Shown here piece by piece: positions 22,661 through 31,597 of a DNA stretch of 31,905 bases. Source of the DNA: an uncultured Bacilli bacterium (GTDB lineage: Bacteria > Bacillota_I > Bacilli_A > RFN20 > CAG-631); NCBI GenBank assembly GCA_934202505.1, contig CAKPXW010000005.1, positions 1 through 31,905 on the forward strand, read 5' to 3'. The number at the start of each line of letters is the position of its first letter. Position 1 is the stretch's first letter. The notes below the pieces were generated by a model that saw only the letters and a program-made list of their open reading frames with translations, searched no databases and was not told the origin of the DNA. Position numbers and translations under genes: made by a program.

Positions 22661-24454
22661 ATGTATTATTCAGCAGGAACTTATGAAGCATTTGCACATC
22701 CAGAAAAACCAGAAGGTGTTGATAAAAAATCAGCTTATATTATAGGTACAGGTCTTGCAGGCCTATCAGCAGCTTTCTATCTTGTAAGAGATGGACAAAT
22801 GAAAGGAGAACATATTCACTTATTAGAAAAATTAGATTTAGCAGGAGGGTCATGTGATGGAAGAAAAGACATTACTAAAGGATTCTATATGCGTGGTGGA
22901 AGAGAAATGGATAACCATTTTGAATGCATGTGGGATATGTTTAGAGATGTTCCATCAATTGAAACACCTAATGTATCAGTATTAGATGAATATTATTGGT
23001 TAAATAAACATGATCCAAATTACTCTTTATGTAGAGCAAGTATAAATAGAGGACAAGATGCTCACACAGATAAACAATTTAAATTAGATAAAGAATCAGC
23101 TTTAGCTTTATCAAAATTATTTATGACTCCTGAAAAGGATTTAGAAGATAAAAAAATCTCAGAAGTTTTACCAGATTCATTCTGGAATACAAACTTCTGG
23201 TTATATTGGCAAACAATGTTTGCTTTCCAAAAATGGTCTTCAGCCCTTGAAATGAAGCGTTATTTATGTAGATATGTTCATCATATTGATGGACTACCAG
23301 ATTTTTCAGCGTTAAGATTTACAAAATATAATCAATATGAATCTATGATACTTCCATTAACAAAATATCTTGAAAGTCATGGGGTTAAAATTGAATATGG
23401 TATTGATGTAAAAAATGTAATTATTGAAGAAACAAATGGTAAAAAAGTAGCTAAACAAATTATTTTTGTTAGAGATGGAAAAGAACAAACAATTGATTTA
23501 ATTGAAGATGATTTAGTATTTATTACTAATGGTTGTTGTACTGATACATCATGTTATGGTGATCAAACACACACACCAGATTTATCAAAAATTAAAAATG
23601 GTTATGGTGAATCATGGGATTTATGGAAAAATATTGCTTCTCAAGCAAAAAATGGTGAATACGGAAATCCAGAAAAATTCTGTGGAGATGTTGAAGCTAC
23701 AAACTGGATGAGTGCAACAATAGCAACTTCAGATGAAGAAATTATTCAAAAAATTGTAAGTGTATGTAAACGTGATCCTCGAGCAGGAAAAGTAACTACA
23801 GGTGGTATTGTCACAGTTAAAGATTCAACAGAGAATTGGTATTTATCTTGGACAATTAATAGACAACCACAATTTAAAAGTCAAGACAAAAATATGGTAC
23901 TTGTTTGGGTATATGCATTGAACACAAACAAACAAGGAAATTATGTTAAAAAAGCAATTAGAAATTGTACTGGTGAAGAAGTATGTCAAGAATGGTTATA
24001 TCATATTGGAGTAAGTGAAGATAAAATTAAGGAATACGCATCTACAAGATGCAATACAACTACTTGCTATATGCCATATATTAATGCTTTCTTCCAACCA
24101 AGAAAAGAAGAAGATCGACCATTAGTAGTTCCAAATGGAGCAGTTAACTTTGCCTTTATTGGTCAATTTGCAGAAACACCAAGAGATACTATTTTCACAA
24201 CTGAATATTCCATTAGAACAGGAATGGAAGCAGTATATACTTTACTTAATGTTGACCGTGCGGTTCCAGAAGTTTGGGGAAGTAAATATGATGTTAGAGA
24301 ATTATTAAAAGCAGCATATTATGCAATTGATAAAAAACCAATTACAGAAGCTCCATTATCATTTAAAGAAAAACAATTACTAAAACTTGTTATTAAGAAA
24401 ACAAAAGGTACAGATATTGAATTACTTTTAAAAGAAAGTGGTTTAATTAAATAA
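22661..24454 (+). CDS. ohyA: Oleate hydratase (myosin-cross-reactive antigen family)
   Basis: FAD-dependent enzyme of 597 aa that adds water to the cis-9 double bond of unsaturated fatty acids to make 10-hydroxy fatty acids, which detoxifies host oleate and linoleate. The dinucleotide-binding motif GTGLAGLSAAFYLVRDG lies near residues 27-45, and the RGGREMDNHFECMWD segment corresponds to the catalytic loop of the family. The sequence FSALRFTKYNQYESMILPL and the C-terminal GQFAETPRDTIFTTEYS are also typical. AGGAGGT at 22647-22653 fixes ATG 22661. It is followed after 33 bp by a DUF308 membrane protein, probably in one operon, and then by a TetR gene. With FakA and ACP it suggests a cell exposed to host fatty acids. 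Confidence 0.95.
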   Translation: MYYSAGTYEAFAHPEKPEGVDKKSAYIIGTGLAGLSAAFYLVRDGQMKGEHIHLLEKLDLAGGSCDGRKDITKGFYMRGGREMDNHFECMWDMFRDVPSIETPNVSVLDEYYWLNKHDPNYSLCRASINRGQDAHTDKQFKLDKESALALSKLFMTPEKDLEDKKISEVLPDSFWNTNFWLYWQTMFAFQKWSSALEMKRYLCRYVHHIDGLPDFSALRFTKYNQYESMILPLTKYLESHGVKIEYGIDVKNVIIEETNGKKVAKQIIFVRDGKEQTIDLIEDDLVFITNGCCTDTSCYGDQTHTPDLSKIKNGYGESWDLWKNIASQAKNGEYGNPEKFCGDVEATNWMSATIATSDEEIIQKIVSVCKRDPRAGKVTTGGIVTVKDSTENWYLSWTINRQPQFKSQDKNMVLVWVYALNTNKQGNYVKKAIRNCTGEEVCQEWLYHIGVSEDKIKEYASTRCNTTTCYMPYINAFFQPRKEEDRPLVVPNGAVNFAFIGQFAETPRDTIFTTEYSIRTGMEAVYTLLNVDRAVPEVWGSKYDVRELLKAAYYAIDKKPITEAPLSFKEKQLLKLVIKKTKGTDIELLLKESGLIK

Positions 24455-24487
24455 TAATAAGTCATAGTTATAAGAGGAGGTATTATA

Positions 24488-25075
24488 ATGAATAAATTCA
24501 AACAATTTTTGAAAAAAGTTAGAATAGACACAATTATAAGAGCAATATTATTATTAGTTATGGCAATATTATTCTTTGTTAATCCAGAAGAAGCTACAAT
24601 ATCAGCAACACTTGTTTTATCAATATTTATTTTATGTGATGGTGTATGCTCATTTGTACTATACTTCTTTACAGGAGGATTTTCAGGATTATTTGGAACA
24701 GGTTTACTAGGATCAATATTTAAAACATTATTTGGTATGCTTGCAATTTCTAATCTTGATATTTCTACAACATTCTTTAGTTTAATGTTTGCATTCTATA
24801 TTGTAATGATTTCTGCAAATACAATTGAAGAAGCAATGTATTTAAAAAGAGTTGGTGCTAAATGGGTACTTCCTTTAATACTTGGATTCGTCTCATTAAT
24901 TGGTGGTATAGTAATGCTATTTATGGCACCAGGAAGCCTTGTAAAAGCAACTGGAATTATTGCTGGAGTAACATTATTAGTAGCAAGTATAGAAGATATT
25001 ATTCTTGTTATTGATATGTATAAAGTTAAGAAAATGATTAAGCAAAAAGTTGTTGATGCAATCGATGTAGAATAA
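24488..25075 (+). CDS. DUF308/HdeD-like membrane protein
   Basis: Integral membrane protein of 195 aa with about six hydrophobic helices after a basic N-terminus. The paired-helix layout and segments such as FFVNPEEATISATLVLSIFILCDG resemble the HdeD/DUF308 family, members of which are linked to acid stress but have no firm biochemical role. GAGGAGGT at 24473-24480 precedes ATG 24488. It lies 33 bp after ohyA with no terminator between, so a membrane role linked to fatty-acid stress is possible but inferred. Confidence 0.8.
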   Translation: MNKFKQFLKKVRIDTIIRAILLLVMAILFFVNPEEATISATLVLSIFILCDGVCSFVLYFFTGGFSGLFGTGLLGSIFKTLFGMLAISNLDISTTFFSLMFAFYIVMISANTIEEAMYLKRVGAKWVLPLILGFVSLIGGIVMLFMAPGSLVKATGIIAGVTLLVASIEDIILVIDMYKVKKMIKQKVVDAIDVE

Positions 25076-25104
25076 TAAAAATATTAAAAAAACTTAAAAA
25101 CATT

Positions 25105-25133
25105 AAAAGCCTTCAAAATTGAAGGCTTTTTTT
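25105..25133 (+). terminator. Intrinsic terminator of the ohyA operon
   Basis: AAAAGCCTTC and GAAGGCTTTT form a perfect 10-bp stem with loop AAAATT and a T-run. Confidence 0.92.
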
Positions 25134-25160
25134 GATATAGTAAACAAATTATGCTATAAT
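25132..25160 (+). promoter_or_regulatory. Sigma-A promoter of the tetR-gtrA unit
   Basis: TTGATA (25132-25137), a 17-bp spacer and TATAAT (25155-25160) preceded by TGC, an extended -10. The -35 overlaps the end of the preceding terminator. Confidence 0.8.
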
Positions 25161-25189
25161 CATATAAAATTGAAAGGAATGATAAGTAT

Positions 25190-25759
25190 ATGAGTAGTCT
25201 TACAACAAAAAAAGCCATAGCTTTTACTTTAAAAGAATTACTTCTAGAAAAACCTTTATCAAAAATTACTGTAAATGATATAACTGAAAGATGCGATATT
25301 AATAGGCAAACTTTTTACTATCATTTTCAAGATATACCAGATCTTATTGAATGGATATGTATAGAAGATGCCGATAAAATATTACAAGGGAAAAATAGTT
25401 ATAATACATGGCAAGAAGGCTTTTTAGCAGTATTTGATTTAATGAAAAAAGATAAACCTTTTATTACCAATATTTATCGTTCTATATCTCATGAATCATT
25501 AACAAAATATCTTTATAAATTAGTTTTCCCAATTATTTATAAAGTCGTTGATGAAAAATCAATAGGATTAGTAGTAAGAGAAGAAGATAAAATATTTATA
25601 ACAGATTTTTATAAATATGCTTTTGTGGCTATTGTTTTAAAATGGGTAAATGATGATATGAAATATGATGCCAAAGATATAGTCGATAGAGTGGCTAGTA
25701 TTGTTACTGGCTCTTTAGATCGAGCAATAGCAAATGTAAACAAATCAAAAAATAAATAA
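25190..25759 (+). CDS. TetR-family transcriptional regulator (DhaS-like)
   Basis: DNA-binding regulator of 189 aa. The N-terminal HTH (about 20-50) reads SKITVNDITERCDINRQTFY then YHF, the family signature. The C-terminal part resembles the Firmicute TetR_C_8 type seen in DhaS. AAAGGAATG lies upstream of ATG 25190. It is placed between the oleate hydratase operon and a gtrA-like gene, so either could be its target; family members near ohyA genes are candidates for fatty-acid sensing, which is inference. No clear palindromic operator was found. Confidence 0.9.
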   Translation: MSSLTTKKAIAFTLKELLLEKPLSKITVNDITERCDINRQTFYYHFQDIPDLIEWICIEDADKILQGKNSYNTWQEGFLAVFDLMKKDKPFITNIYRSISHESLTKYLYKLVFPIIYKVVDEKSIGLVVREEDKIFITDFYKYAFVAIVLKWVNDDMKYDAKDIVDRVASIVTGSLDRAIANVNKSKNK

Positions 25760-25847
25760 TATTAAATAAAAAAACTTTTTTATACGTCTTAATTAATGAT
25801 ATGCATCTTCTGATGTGTTATACTTATATAGTTATTGGAGAAAAAAT

Positions 25848-26330
25848 ATGAGTGAATTTTTAAAAAAACATAAAAAAATTATTTTGGAAATACTTAGATT
25901 TTTATTAGTTGGTGGTTTTGCAACATTAGTTGATTGGGGAGTATCTTTCCTTGTAAAAGCAATAATACCAAGCATTATGGTGGGTTCATGGGATGTAGCA
26001 GGAACAATTTCTACTGCTTGTGGATTTATTGTTGGGTTATTTGTAAATTACTTTTTGAGTATTGTATTTGTTTTTAAAGATAAAAAAGATGATAATGAAG
26101 GTAAATCATTAAAAGATTTTATGAAATTTACAATAATTGGTGTATTAGTTTTATTATTCCAATTCTTATTGATTTTCTTGATAAATGACTTATGGTTTGT
26201 AAAAGGAATGGGTTTTGTAACAATTCTAGTTGGAGAATTAACTTGGGGATATATAATAGCAAAAGTCATTGCTACAGCTATAGGTTTAGTTTTAAATTAC
26301 ACATTTAGAAAAATATTAATTTTTAAATAG
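25848..26330 (+). CDS. GtrA-family membrane protein
   Basis: Polytopic membrane protein of 160 aa with about four helices, typical GtrA length. The pattern FLLVGGFATLVDWGVSFLV near the N-terminus, the FVNYFLSIVFVFKD segment after helix 2 and the ending GLVLNYTFRKILIFK are characteristic. GtrA proteins are thought to flip polyprenyl-phosphate-linked sugars across the membrane. I chose ATG 25848 because GGAG lies 7 nt upstream. It is followed after 17 bp by a FAD-dependent sugar-mutase-like gene, which fits a role in surface glycan modification. Confidence 0.9.
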   Translation: MSEFLKKHKKIILEILRFLLVGGFATLVDWGVSFLVKAIIPSIMVGSWDVAGTISTACGFIVGLFVNYFLSIVFVFKDKKDDNEGKSLKDFMKFTIIGVLVLLFQFLLIFLINDLWFVKGMGFVTILVGELTWGYIIAKVIATAIGLVLNYTFRKILIFK

Positions 26331-26347
26331 AAAAGGTGATAGAAAAT

Positions 26348-27880
26348 ATGAAAACAGCAATAATATTTGGCGCAGGACCTGCAGGCCTTACTGCAGCTTA
26401 TAAATTACTTAAAGAGACAGATATTAAACCAATTATCTATGAAGAAAGTAATGTTGTTGGTGGAATATCTCAAACATACGAATATAAAGGAAATCGTATG
26501 GATATCGGAGGACATAGATTCTTTACCAAAAATGATTTAGTAATGAACACTTGGAAAGAACTAATGAAGCCTCAAGGAGCACCTGCATTAGATGAAAAAA
26601 TTCTTGGCGAAAACAAAGAATATGAAGGAACAGGAGATCCTGAAAAGGAAGATGATGTATTTCTTGTAAGAAGAAGAGTATCAAGAATCTTTTATCTTGG
26701 AAAATTCTTTGATTATCCAATTTCTATGAAGCCTAGGACTTTTATTAATATGGGCCTTTTTAGAACTATGAAAGCTGGCTTTGGTTATATTCATTCTTGC
26801 ATTTTTAAAAAAGAAGAAGATTCTTTAGAAAACTTTTATATTAATCGTTTTGGAAAACCATTATATAATATGTTTTTTAAAGGATATACAACTAAAGTTT
26901 GGGGAAGATCACCAAAAGAAATATCACCAGATTGGGGTGCACAAAGAGTAAAAGGATTATCTTTATCTAAAACAATTATTAGTGCTATAACAAAACCTTT
27001 TAGAAAAAAAGATAGTAAAGTTGAAACATCTTTAATTGAACAATATTATTATCCAAAAAAAGGACCTGGTCAATTATATAGTAAAATGGCAGATGAAATT
27101 ATTAAAATGGGAGGAGAAATTCATTTTAATAATAAAGTAGAAAAGATTCATTTAAATAATAATGAAATTGATTATGTAATAGTTAATGGTGAAAAAGTTG
27201 TTGGTGATTATTATATTTCTTCAATGCCAATTAAAGATTTAGTAAATGGAATGAATGATGTAGATGATAAAATAGTTGATATTGCAAATAATTTACCTTA
27301 TCGTGATTTTATTACTGTTGGATTATTACTTAATAAGTTAAAACTACAAAATAAAACTAAATTTAAAACTGTAGGTAATATTATCCCTGATTGTTGGATT
27401 TATATTCAAGATGAACATGTTAAGTTGGGAAGATTACAAGTATTTAATAACTGGTCTCCATATATGGTAGATGACTTTGAAAATCATGTCTTCGTAGGAC
27501 TTGAATATTTTTGCTCAGAAGGCGATGAAATGTGGAATATGAAAGAAGAAGACTTCATTAAATTTGCTATAGATGAATTAGTTAAAATTAAAATTATCGA
27601 TAAAGAAGATGTTCTAGATGCATGTGAATTAAAAGTCAAAAAAGCATATCCTGCTTATTTTGATAGTTATGATCATTTCGATGAAGTTAAAGATTTCTTA
27701 AACAATATTAGTAATCTTTACTGTATTGGTAGAAATGGTCAACATCGATATAATAATATGGATCATTCAATGCTTACAGCAATCGAAACAGTTCGTGTTA
27801 TTAAAAATAATTTAGATAAATCTGTAATTTGGAATGTTAATGCTGATAAAGAATATCACGAAACAAAAGATAGTAAATAA
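26348..27880 (+). CDS. FAD-dependent oxidoreductase, UDP-galactopyranose-mutase-like
   Basis: FAD-binding protein of 510 aa. The N-terminal Rossmann motif IFGAGPAGLTAAYKLL leads to an acidic residue in IIYEES, followed by GGISQTYEYKG and DIGGHRFF, the arrangement found in UDP-galactopyranose-mutase-like and protoporphyrinogen-oxidase-like proteins. The C-terminal segment RNGQHRYNNMDHSMLTAIE closes the FAD site. The length is above a typical mutase (about 370-400 aa), so the substrate is uncertain. AAGGTGAT at 26333-26340 supports ATG 26348 rather than the GTG at 26336. It is probably in one operon with the GtrA-like gene. Confidence 0.8.
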   Translation: MKTAIIFGAGPAGLTAAYKLLKETDIKPIIYEESNVVGGISQTYEYKGNRMDIGGHRFFTKNDLVMNTWKELMKPQGAPALDEKILGENKEYEGTGDPEKEDDVFLVRRRVSRIFYLGKFFDYPISMKPRTFINMGLFRTMKAGFGYIHSCIFKKEEDSLENFYINRFGKPLYNMFFKGYTTKVWGRSPKEISPDWGAQRVKGLSLSKTIISAITKPFRKKDSKVETSLIEQYYYPKKGPGQLYSKMADEIIKMGGEIHFNNKVEKIHLNNNEIDYVIVNGEKVVGDYYISSMPIKDLVNGMNDVDDKIVDIANNLPYRDFITVGLLLNKLKLQNKTKFKTVGNIIPDCWIYIQDEHVKLGRLQVFNNWSPYMVDDFENHVFVGLEYFCSEGDEMWNMKEEDFIKFAIDELVKIKIIDKEDVLDACELKVKKAYPAYFDSYDHFDEVKDFLNNISNLYCIGRNGQHRYNNMDHSMLTAIETVRVIKNNLDKSVIWNVNADKEYHETKDSK

Positions 27881-27891
27881 TTTTAATTGTT

Positions 27892-27917
27892 AAAAAGCGA
27901 CAAAATGTCGCTTTTTT
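27892..27917 (+). terminator. Intrinsic terminator of the tetR-gtrA-oxidoreductase unit
   Basis: AAAAAGCGACA and TGTCGCTTTTT form a perfect 11-bp stem with a 3-base loop AAA and a T-run. Confidence 0.92.
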
Positions 27918-27945
27918 AAATGGTTAAAATAAAATAGCACAATAT

Positions 27946-27977
27946 AAAAAGGTGAAAAATTAATTTCACCTTTTTTT
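27946..27977. terminator. Bidirectional terminator facing the lipoprotein operon
   Basis: AAAAAGGTGAAA (27946-27957) and TTTCACCTTTTT (27964-27975) form a perfect 12-bp stem with a 6-base loop. A and T runs on both sides let it act leftward for the lipoprotein operon and rightward as a second stop for the oxidoreductase gene. Confidence 0.88.
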
Positions 27978-27986
27978 AAAAGTTAT

Positions 27987-30725
27987 TTAGCTTTTCTTTG
28001 TAAAAGTAGTGTAGTAATAAGTTCTATCCCAACCTTCATCATCTTCTTCATAGCCACCAAGAATTTGTGTTTCAGTTGTCTCATCAGCTCCTGCCCATTC
28101 AGTTTGTAATAGATAGAAACCTACAGCATTATCTTCAAATATGACAGCTTTGAAATCATAAAGGTAAGTAGAATTTAATGGTTGTTCATTAATTGTATCT
28201 AGTTTTACAGATAATGTAACTTTATCTGAATCATATAAATAACTAAATTCATATGTATTATAAACTTTAGCGTTGATATCATAATAAGTGATAACACCAG
28301 TCTTATATCCAGAATTTGTTGTCGAATCAGTATCAGTAAATACTACAGTGTCATTATAAGTAGAGTCAATACATTCCCAATTACCAACAAGGCTATCGTA
28401 AGCTTCTTCACCTGGATGCAGATACATTGTAAGTTCACTATTTCTCCAAATTTCACTTGAAGAGAATTTAGATTGAACATCAATTACTACAGTTACATAA
28501 CTAGTATCAGCTGGTAATTTAGTTTTCTTAACATCTAATGTTAATAAACCAGTTTCATCATCATATTTAATATCAATGAATGAAGCAGGATTTGTTTCAT
28601 TTACTGTAGATTTGTCTGTCTTTGTAGAAACAGCTGATTTTGCAGTGAATGAAAGTCCCATATTGCTTGTTAATGTATTATGAGTTTTAGTTGTAGCATT
28701 CATTTGGATTGTATAAGATTTACCAGAATAAATATCTCCTCTATTAGAATAGATATCATCATAACGATAAGCAGCATCGCAAGTTGCTGTATTCATATAT
28801 GCACTAATAATAAATGGAGTATTTTCTACAGTAAGTTTATAAGTTTCTTTAACAGTTGCAGCGTTATCAGTGTGATTACTAATTGTTAAATCAGTATCAC
28901 CAAAACCTACAGCTACAAATTGGAAAGGAGTATCGTTACGTTTTGGAGAAATAACTTTATGGTTACTTGAAGCAGAAATTCCATATTGCCATGAATCAAG
29001 AGCAGTACTTGGAGCAAAGTCAAATGAAAGTCCATAATAATTGTAATCGCCAGTTGTTCCTTCAGAAGTCTTTAATTCTTCACTTACAGATACTTGTCCA
29101 ACATTTCCTTCTTTTCCTTCATATTTAATATTACTTAAAGAAGAAATGAAATAAGGAGTTGTATCAATATTTGGTTGGCCTTCAATTGCATCGCCATAAC
29201 CATAAGCAAATGTAAAGTAAGAAGCAGCTTTAACGCTTGAAGGTTTTACAGAAAATTTATTTGTAGAGAAATTAAAGTAATCAGAAGTAAATACAGTTTC
29301 TTTATATGATCCTTCTTTAATAGAACCAGCTTTATCAAAAGTTACTTCAAAAGCATAAGTAATATAAGCATCTTTGTTTGTGTAATAAGATGAATTTTGC
29401 CACATTACATAGAAGTTAATGTTAACTTTGAAATCACCATTGTCACCAACTAAAACTGATTTAACAGATTCATTAGCATCAGGTAGCATAGTGTCAGTAT
29501 TGAAATAGCCACCAACAACATCAACATCATCCATAACATTATTAATATATCCATTACTGAATGCCATATATGAATCAAAATAAATAGATTCAACATTATG
29601 AGAGAAGCTGTTAGCATCTAGATTTACATCAGCTTGAGTTTTTTGATAATTTCGTTTGCCATATTCAGTAGAGTCAACGATATCATATTTTCCAGAGTAA
29701 ATAGTATTATCTCCTCTTTCAACATAATTTCCTCCACCATAACTTGCTTCAGCATATTCATCAACTATTTCATATACATTACCTTTTTGAGCTTTATAAA
29801 CAATACCAACTTCTGTGTTACTTGCATCTTTAATTGTAGCAAGAGAAGAATTATCAGAGTATAAATCCCATGTATAATTTTCACCAAGTAATGGAGCAGA
29901 ATATTCAACATGGTTAACACCAATAGGGTTTAAAGTAGATGTTGATTTAATTGAGCCATTAAACAAAGAAGCAACCATTGATTCGTTAGTTGGTAAATTA
30001 TTTACCTTAGTTCTTACAACATAACATGGAGTTTCAATATCAGCAGGGTCATAATAGAAATCATAGGTGGCATTTCCAGCAACTTTAAATCCACCACCAC
30101 TTATAACACTTAAATTAGCAAATGATTTTTCAGTATTAATGGCACCACAACTTAATAGTTTACCATCAATTTTATATGCCACATTAGTATCTTGAGAAAA
30201 AGATACATCTCTTGCAACAAATAATTGACCTTCTTGTTCAAATTTAGCAAAACTTTCATTACCATCAGAAGAAGCTAAAATATATCCTGTTGTATCAACT
30301 AAAGAAGTTTTAATTGTAATAATTGCTGATGTTTTTGGCATTACAAATGTATAAACGCCATTGCTTCCTGTACAAGGAGTATTATTACAAACAACACTTG
30401 TTACCATAAAGCCAGCTTTCGCTGTAACTGTAATTTGAACAATTTCACCAGCTTTAGCTTTTTTAGGGCAAGAATATTCAACATTAGAGTTTTCCATAAC
30501 AGCAATTACATATTCTTCAACTGTTGTATTTGAAGAATCAGATTGATTTGGATTTTTATCACTTGACTCATTGCTTGTAGTAGGTGAACTTGTAGATGAA
30601 TTAGATATTTCTTCACTACTTGAGTTAGCTGGCGAAGAAACATCATCTGAAGTTTTATCTTTTCCACAAGCAGTTATCGATAAAGTAGATAATATTAATA
30701 AAGATAATAATCCTTTTTTATTCAT
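27987..30725 (-). CDS. Large lipoprotein with Ser-rich linker and InlB-type repeat
   Basis: Secreted lipid-anchored protein of 912 aa with unknown function. The signal peptide ends SITAC (Cys20 lipidated), followed by a Ser/Thr/Asn-rich linker to about residue 68. Residues about 70-140 form an InlB-B/bacterial repeat (KAGEIVQITVTAKAGFMVTS ... MPKTSAIITIKT). The rest is a long, probably beta-rich region rich in Tyr, Ser and Thr that I do not recognise; it contains Ig-like stretches such as KETYKLTVENTPFII. I chose ATG 30725 because GAAAGG ends 9 nt upstream; ATG 30734 would touch the site. The upstream lipoprotein gene ends 17 bp away on the same strand, so the two share an operon. Confidence 0.8.
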   Translation of the reverse strand: MNKKGLLSLLILSTLSITACGKDKTSDDVSSPANSSSEEISNSSTSSPTTSNESSDKNPNQSDSSNTTVEEYVIAVMENSNVEYSCPKKAKAGEIVQITVTAKAGFMVTSVVCNNTPCTGSNGVYTFVMPKTSAIITIKTSLVDTTGYILASSDGNESFAKFEQEGQLFVARDVSFSQDTNVAYKIDGKLLSCGAINTEKSFANLSVISGGGFKVAGNATYDFYYDPADIETPCYVVRTKVNNLPTNESMVASLFNGSIKSTSTLNPIGVNHVEYSAPLLGENYTWDLYSDNSSLATIKDASNTEVGIVYKAQKGNVYEIVDEYAEASYGGGNYVERGDNTIYSGKYDIVDSTEYGKRNYQKTQADVNLDANSFSHNVESIYFDSYMAFSNGYINNVMDDVDVVGGYFNTDTMLPDANESVKSVLVGDNGDFKVNINFYVMWQNSSYYTNKDAYITYAFEVTFDKAGSIKEGSYKETVFTSDYFNFSTNKFSVKPSSVKAASYFTFAYGYGDAIEGQPNIDTTPYFISSLSNIKYEGKEGNVGQVSVSEELKTSEGTTGDYNYYGLSFDFAPSTALDSWQYGISASSNHKVISPKRNDTPFQFVAVGFGDTDLTISNHTDNAATVKETYKLTVENTPFIISAYMNTATCDAAYRYDDIYSNRGDIYSGKSYTIQMNATTKTHNTLTSNMGLSFTAKSAVSTKTDKSTVNETNPASFIDIKYDDETGLLTLDVKKTKLPADTSYVTVVIDVQSKFSSSEIWRNSELTMYLHPGEEAYDSLVGNWECIDSTYNDTVVFTDTDSTTNSGYKTGVITYYDINAKVYNTYEFSYLYDSDKVTLSVKLDTINEQPLNSTYLYDFKAVIFEDNAVGFYLLQTEWAGADETTETQILGGYEEDDEGWDRTYYYTTFTKKS

Positions 30726-30742
30726 AATTTTCATCCTTTCTA

Positions 30743-31597
30743 TTAAATTCCTAAGTCTTTATCTGATGGAATTAAAATACCATCTAGACCATTTCTTGAT
30801 AATAAATAAATAAAATCACCATTTGTTGAAATATTAAATCCAGCAAAGCCATAAATTCCAGTAGATGTAGTATCTGTGAATTTATATTGATATTCTTTAC
30901 CATCATCAGACATTTTTGTAAATTCATAAGTTGCTTTTTCAATAACAAATGCTTCATTTGAAAGAGAACCAGTTAATGATAATTCTCCACCAACATAGAA
31001 AGTCATAGCAAATGTATCTCCATAACCAGCATATGATTTCCAATAATCAGCATCATATACTAAATATTCTTCCATATCTTCATATGGGATAGGGTCAGCA
31101 ACTTCAGCTAACATACATAAACGAATGATTCCATTTGAATCAGTAATTCTAATAAAAGTTTTTCCTGCATGTTTTGGAAGCATTTTATATGTTGTACCAA
31201 TTTTTTCAAGTTCGATTACATTTGGGTTACTAGATTCAACAGTTTCTTTTCCTGATTCATTTGGTAAATTAGAAAAAGAATAAGATATTGAATATTCACA
31301 GTTAGTAACTAATTTTTTTCCAACAGCGATATCAATTAAATCTCCACCAACACCACATGATACTTGAACTTCAGCCCAATCAGGGACTTTATAGTATTCA
31401 TCTTCTAAAATAGAACTATTTTCACTTGAACTTTCTTCAGAAGAAGATATTTCTTCTGAAACAGATTCTTCTTGACTTGAAGATGCAGCTTCAGAAGGAT
31501 TGCTATCAGAATTTGTTGGATTATCACATCCTGCTACAGCAAGAGTTAATGAAGAAAGTAAAATAGCTAATAAATTTTTTCTCATATTATTTTTCAT
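30743..31597 (-). CDS. Lipoprotein with Ser/Glu-rich linker
   Basis: Secreted lipoprotein of 284 aa, function unknown. The signal peptide ends AVAGC (Cys24 lipidated), and residues about 30-66 form a Ser/Glu-rich linker. The mature domain contains a Big-like pattern (ESSNPNVIELEKIG then AGKTFIRITDSNG), as in bacterial Ig domains. I chose ATG 31597, 7 nt after AAGGA; ATG 31585 is possible. The upstream gene overlaps it by 11 bp, its TAA lying at 31587-31589, so translation is probably coupled. Three linked genes of one operon thus encode envelope proteins or their partners. Confidence 0.8.
   Translation of the reverse strand: MKNNMRKNLLAILLSSLTLAVAGCDNPTNSDSNPSEAASSSQEESVSEEISSSEESSSENSSILEDEYYKVPDWAEVQVSCGVGGDLIDIAVGKKLVTNCEYSISYSFSNLPNESGKETVESSNPNVIELEKIGTTYKMLPKHAGKTFIRITDSNGIIRLCMLAEVADPIPYEDMEEYLVYDADYWKSYAGYGDTFAMTFYVGGELSLTGSLSNEAFVIEKATYEFTKMSDDGKEYQYKFTDTTSTGIYGFAGFNISTNGDFIYLLSRNGLDGILIPSDKDLGI

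Noticed and set aside
28680..29864. Plus-strand frames inside the 912-aa lipoprotein gene
   Set aside because: Low-complexity Ser/Ile-rich shadows of the minus-strand gene without ribosome binding sites.
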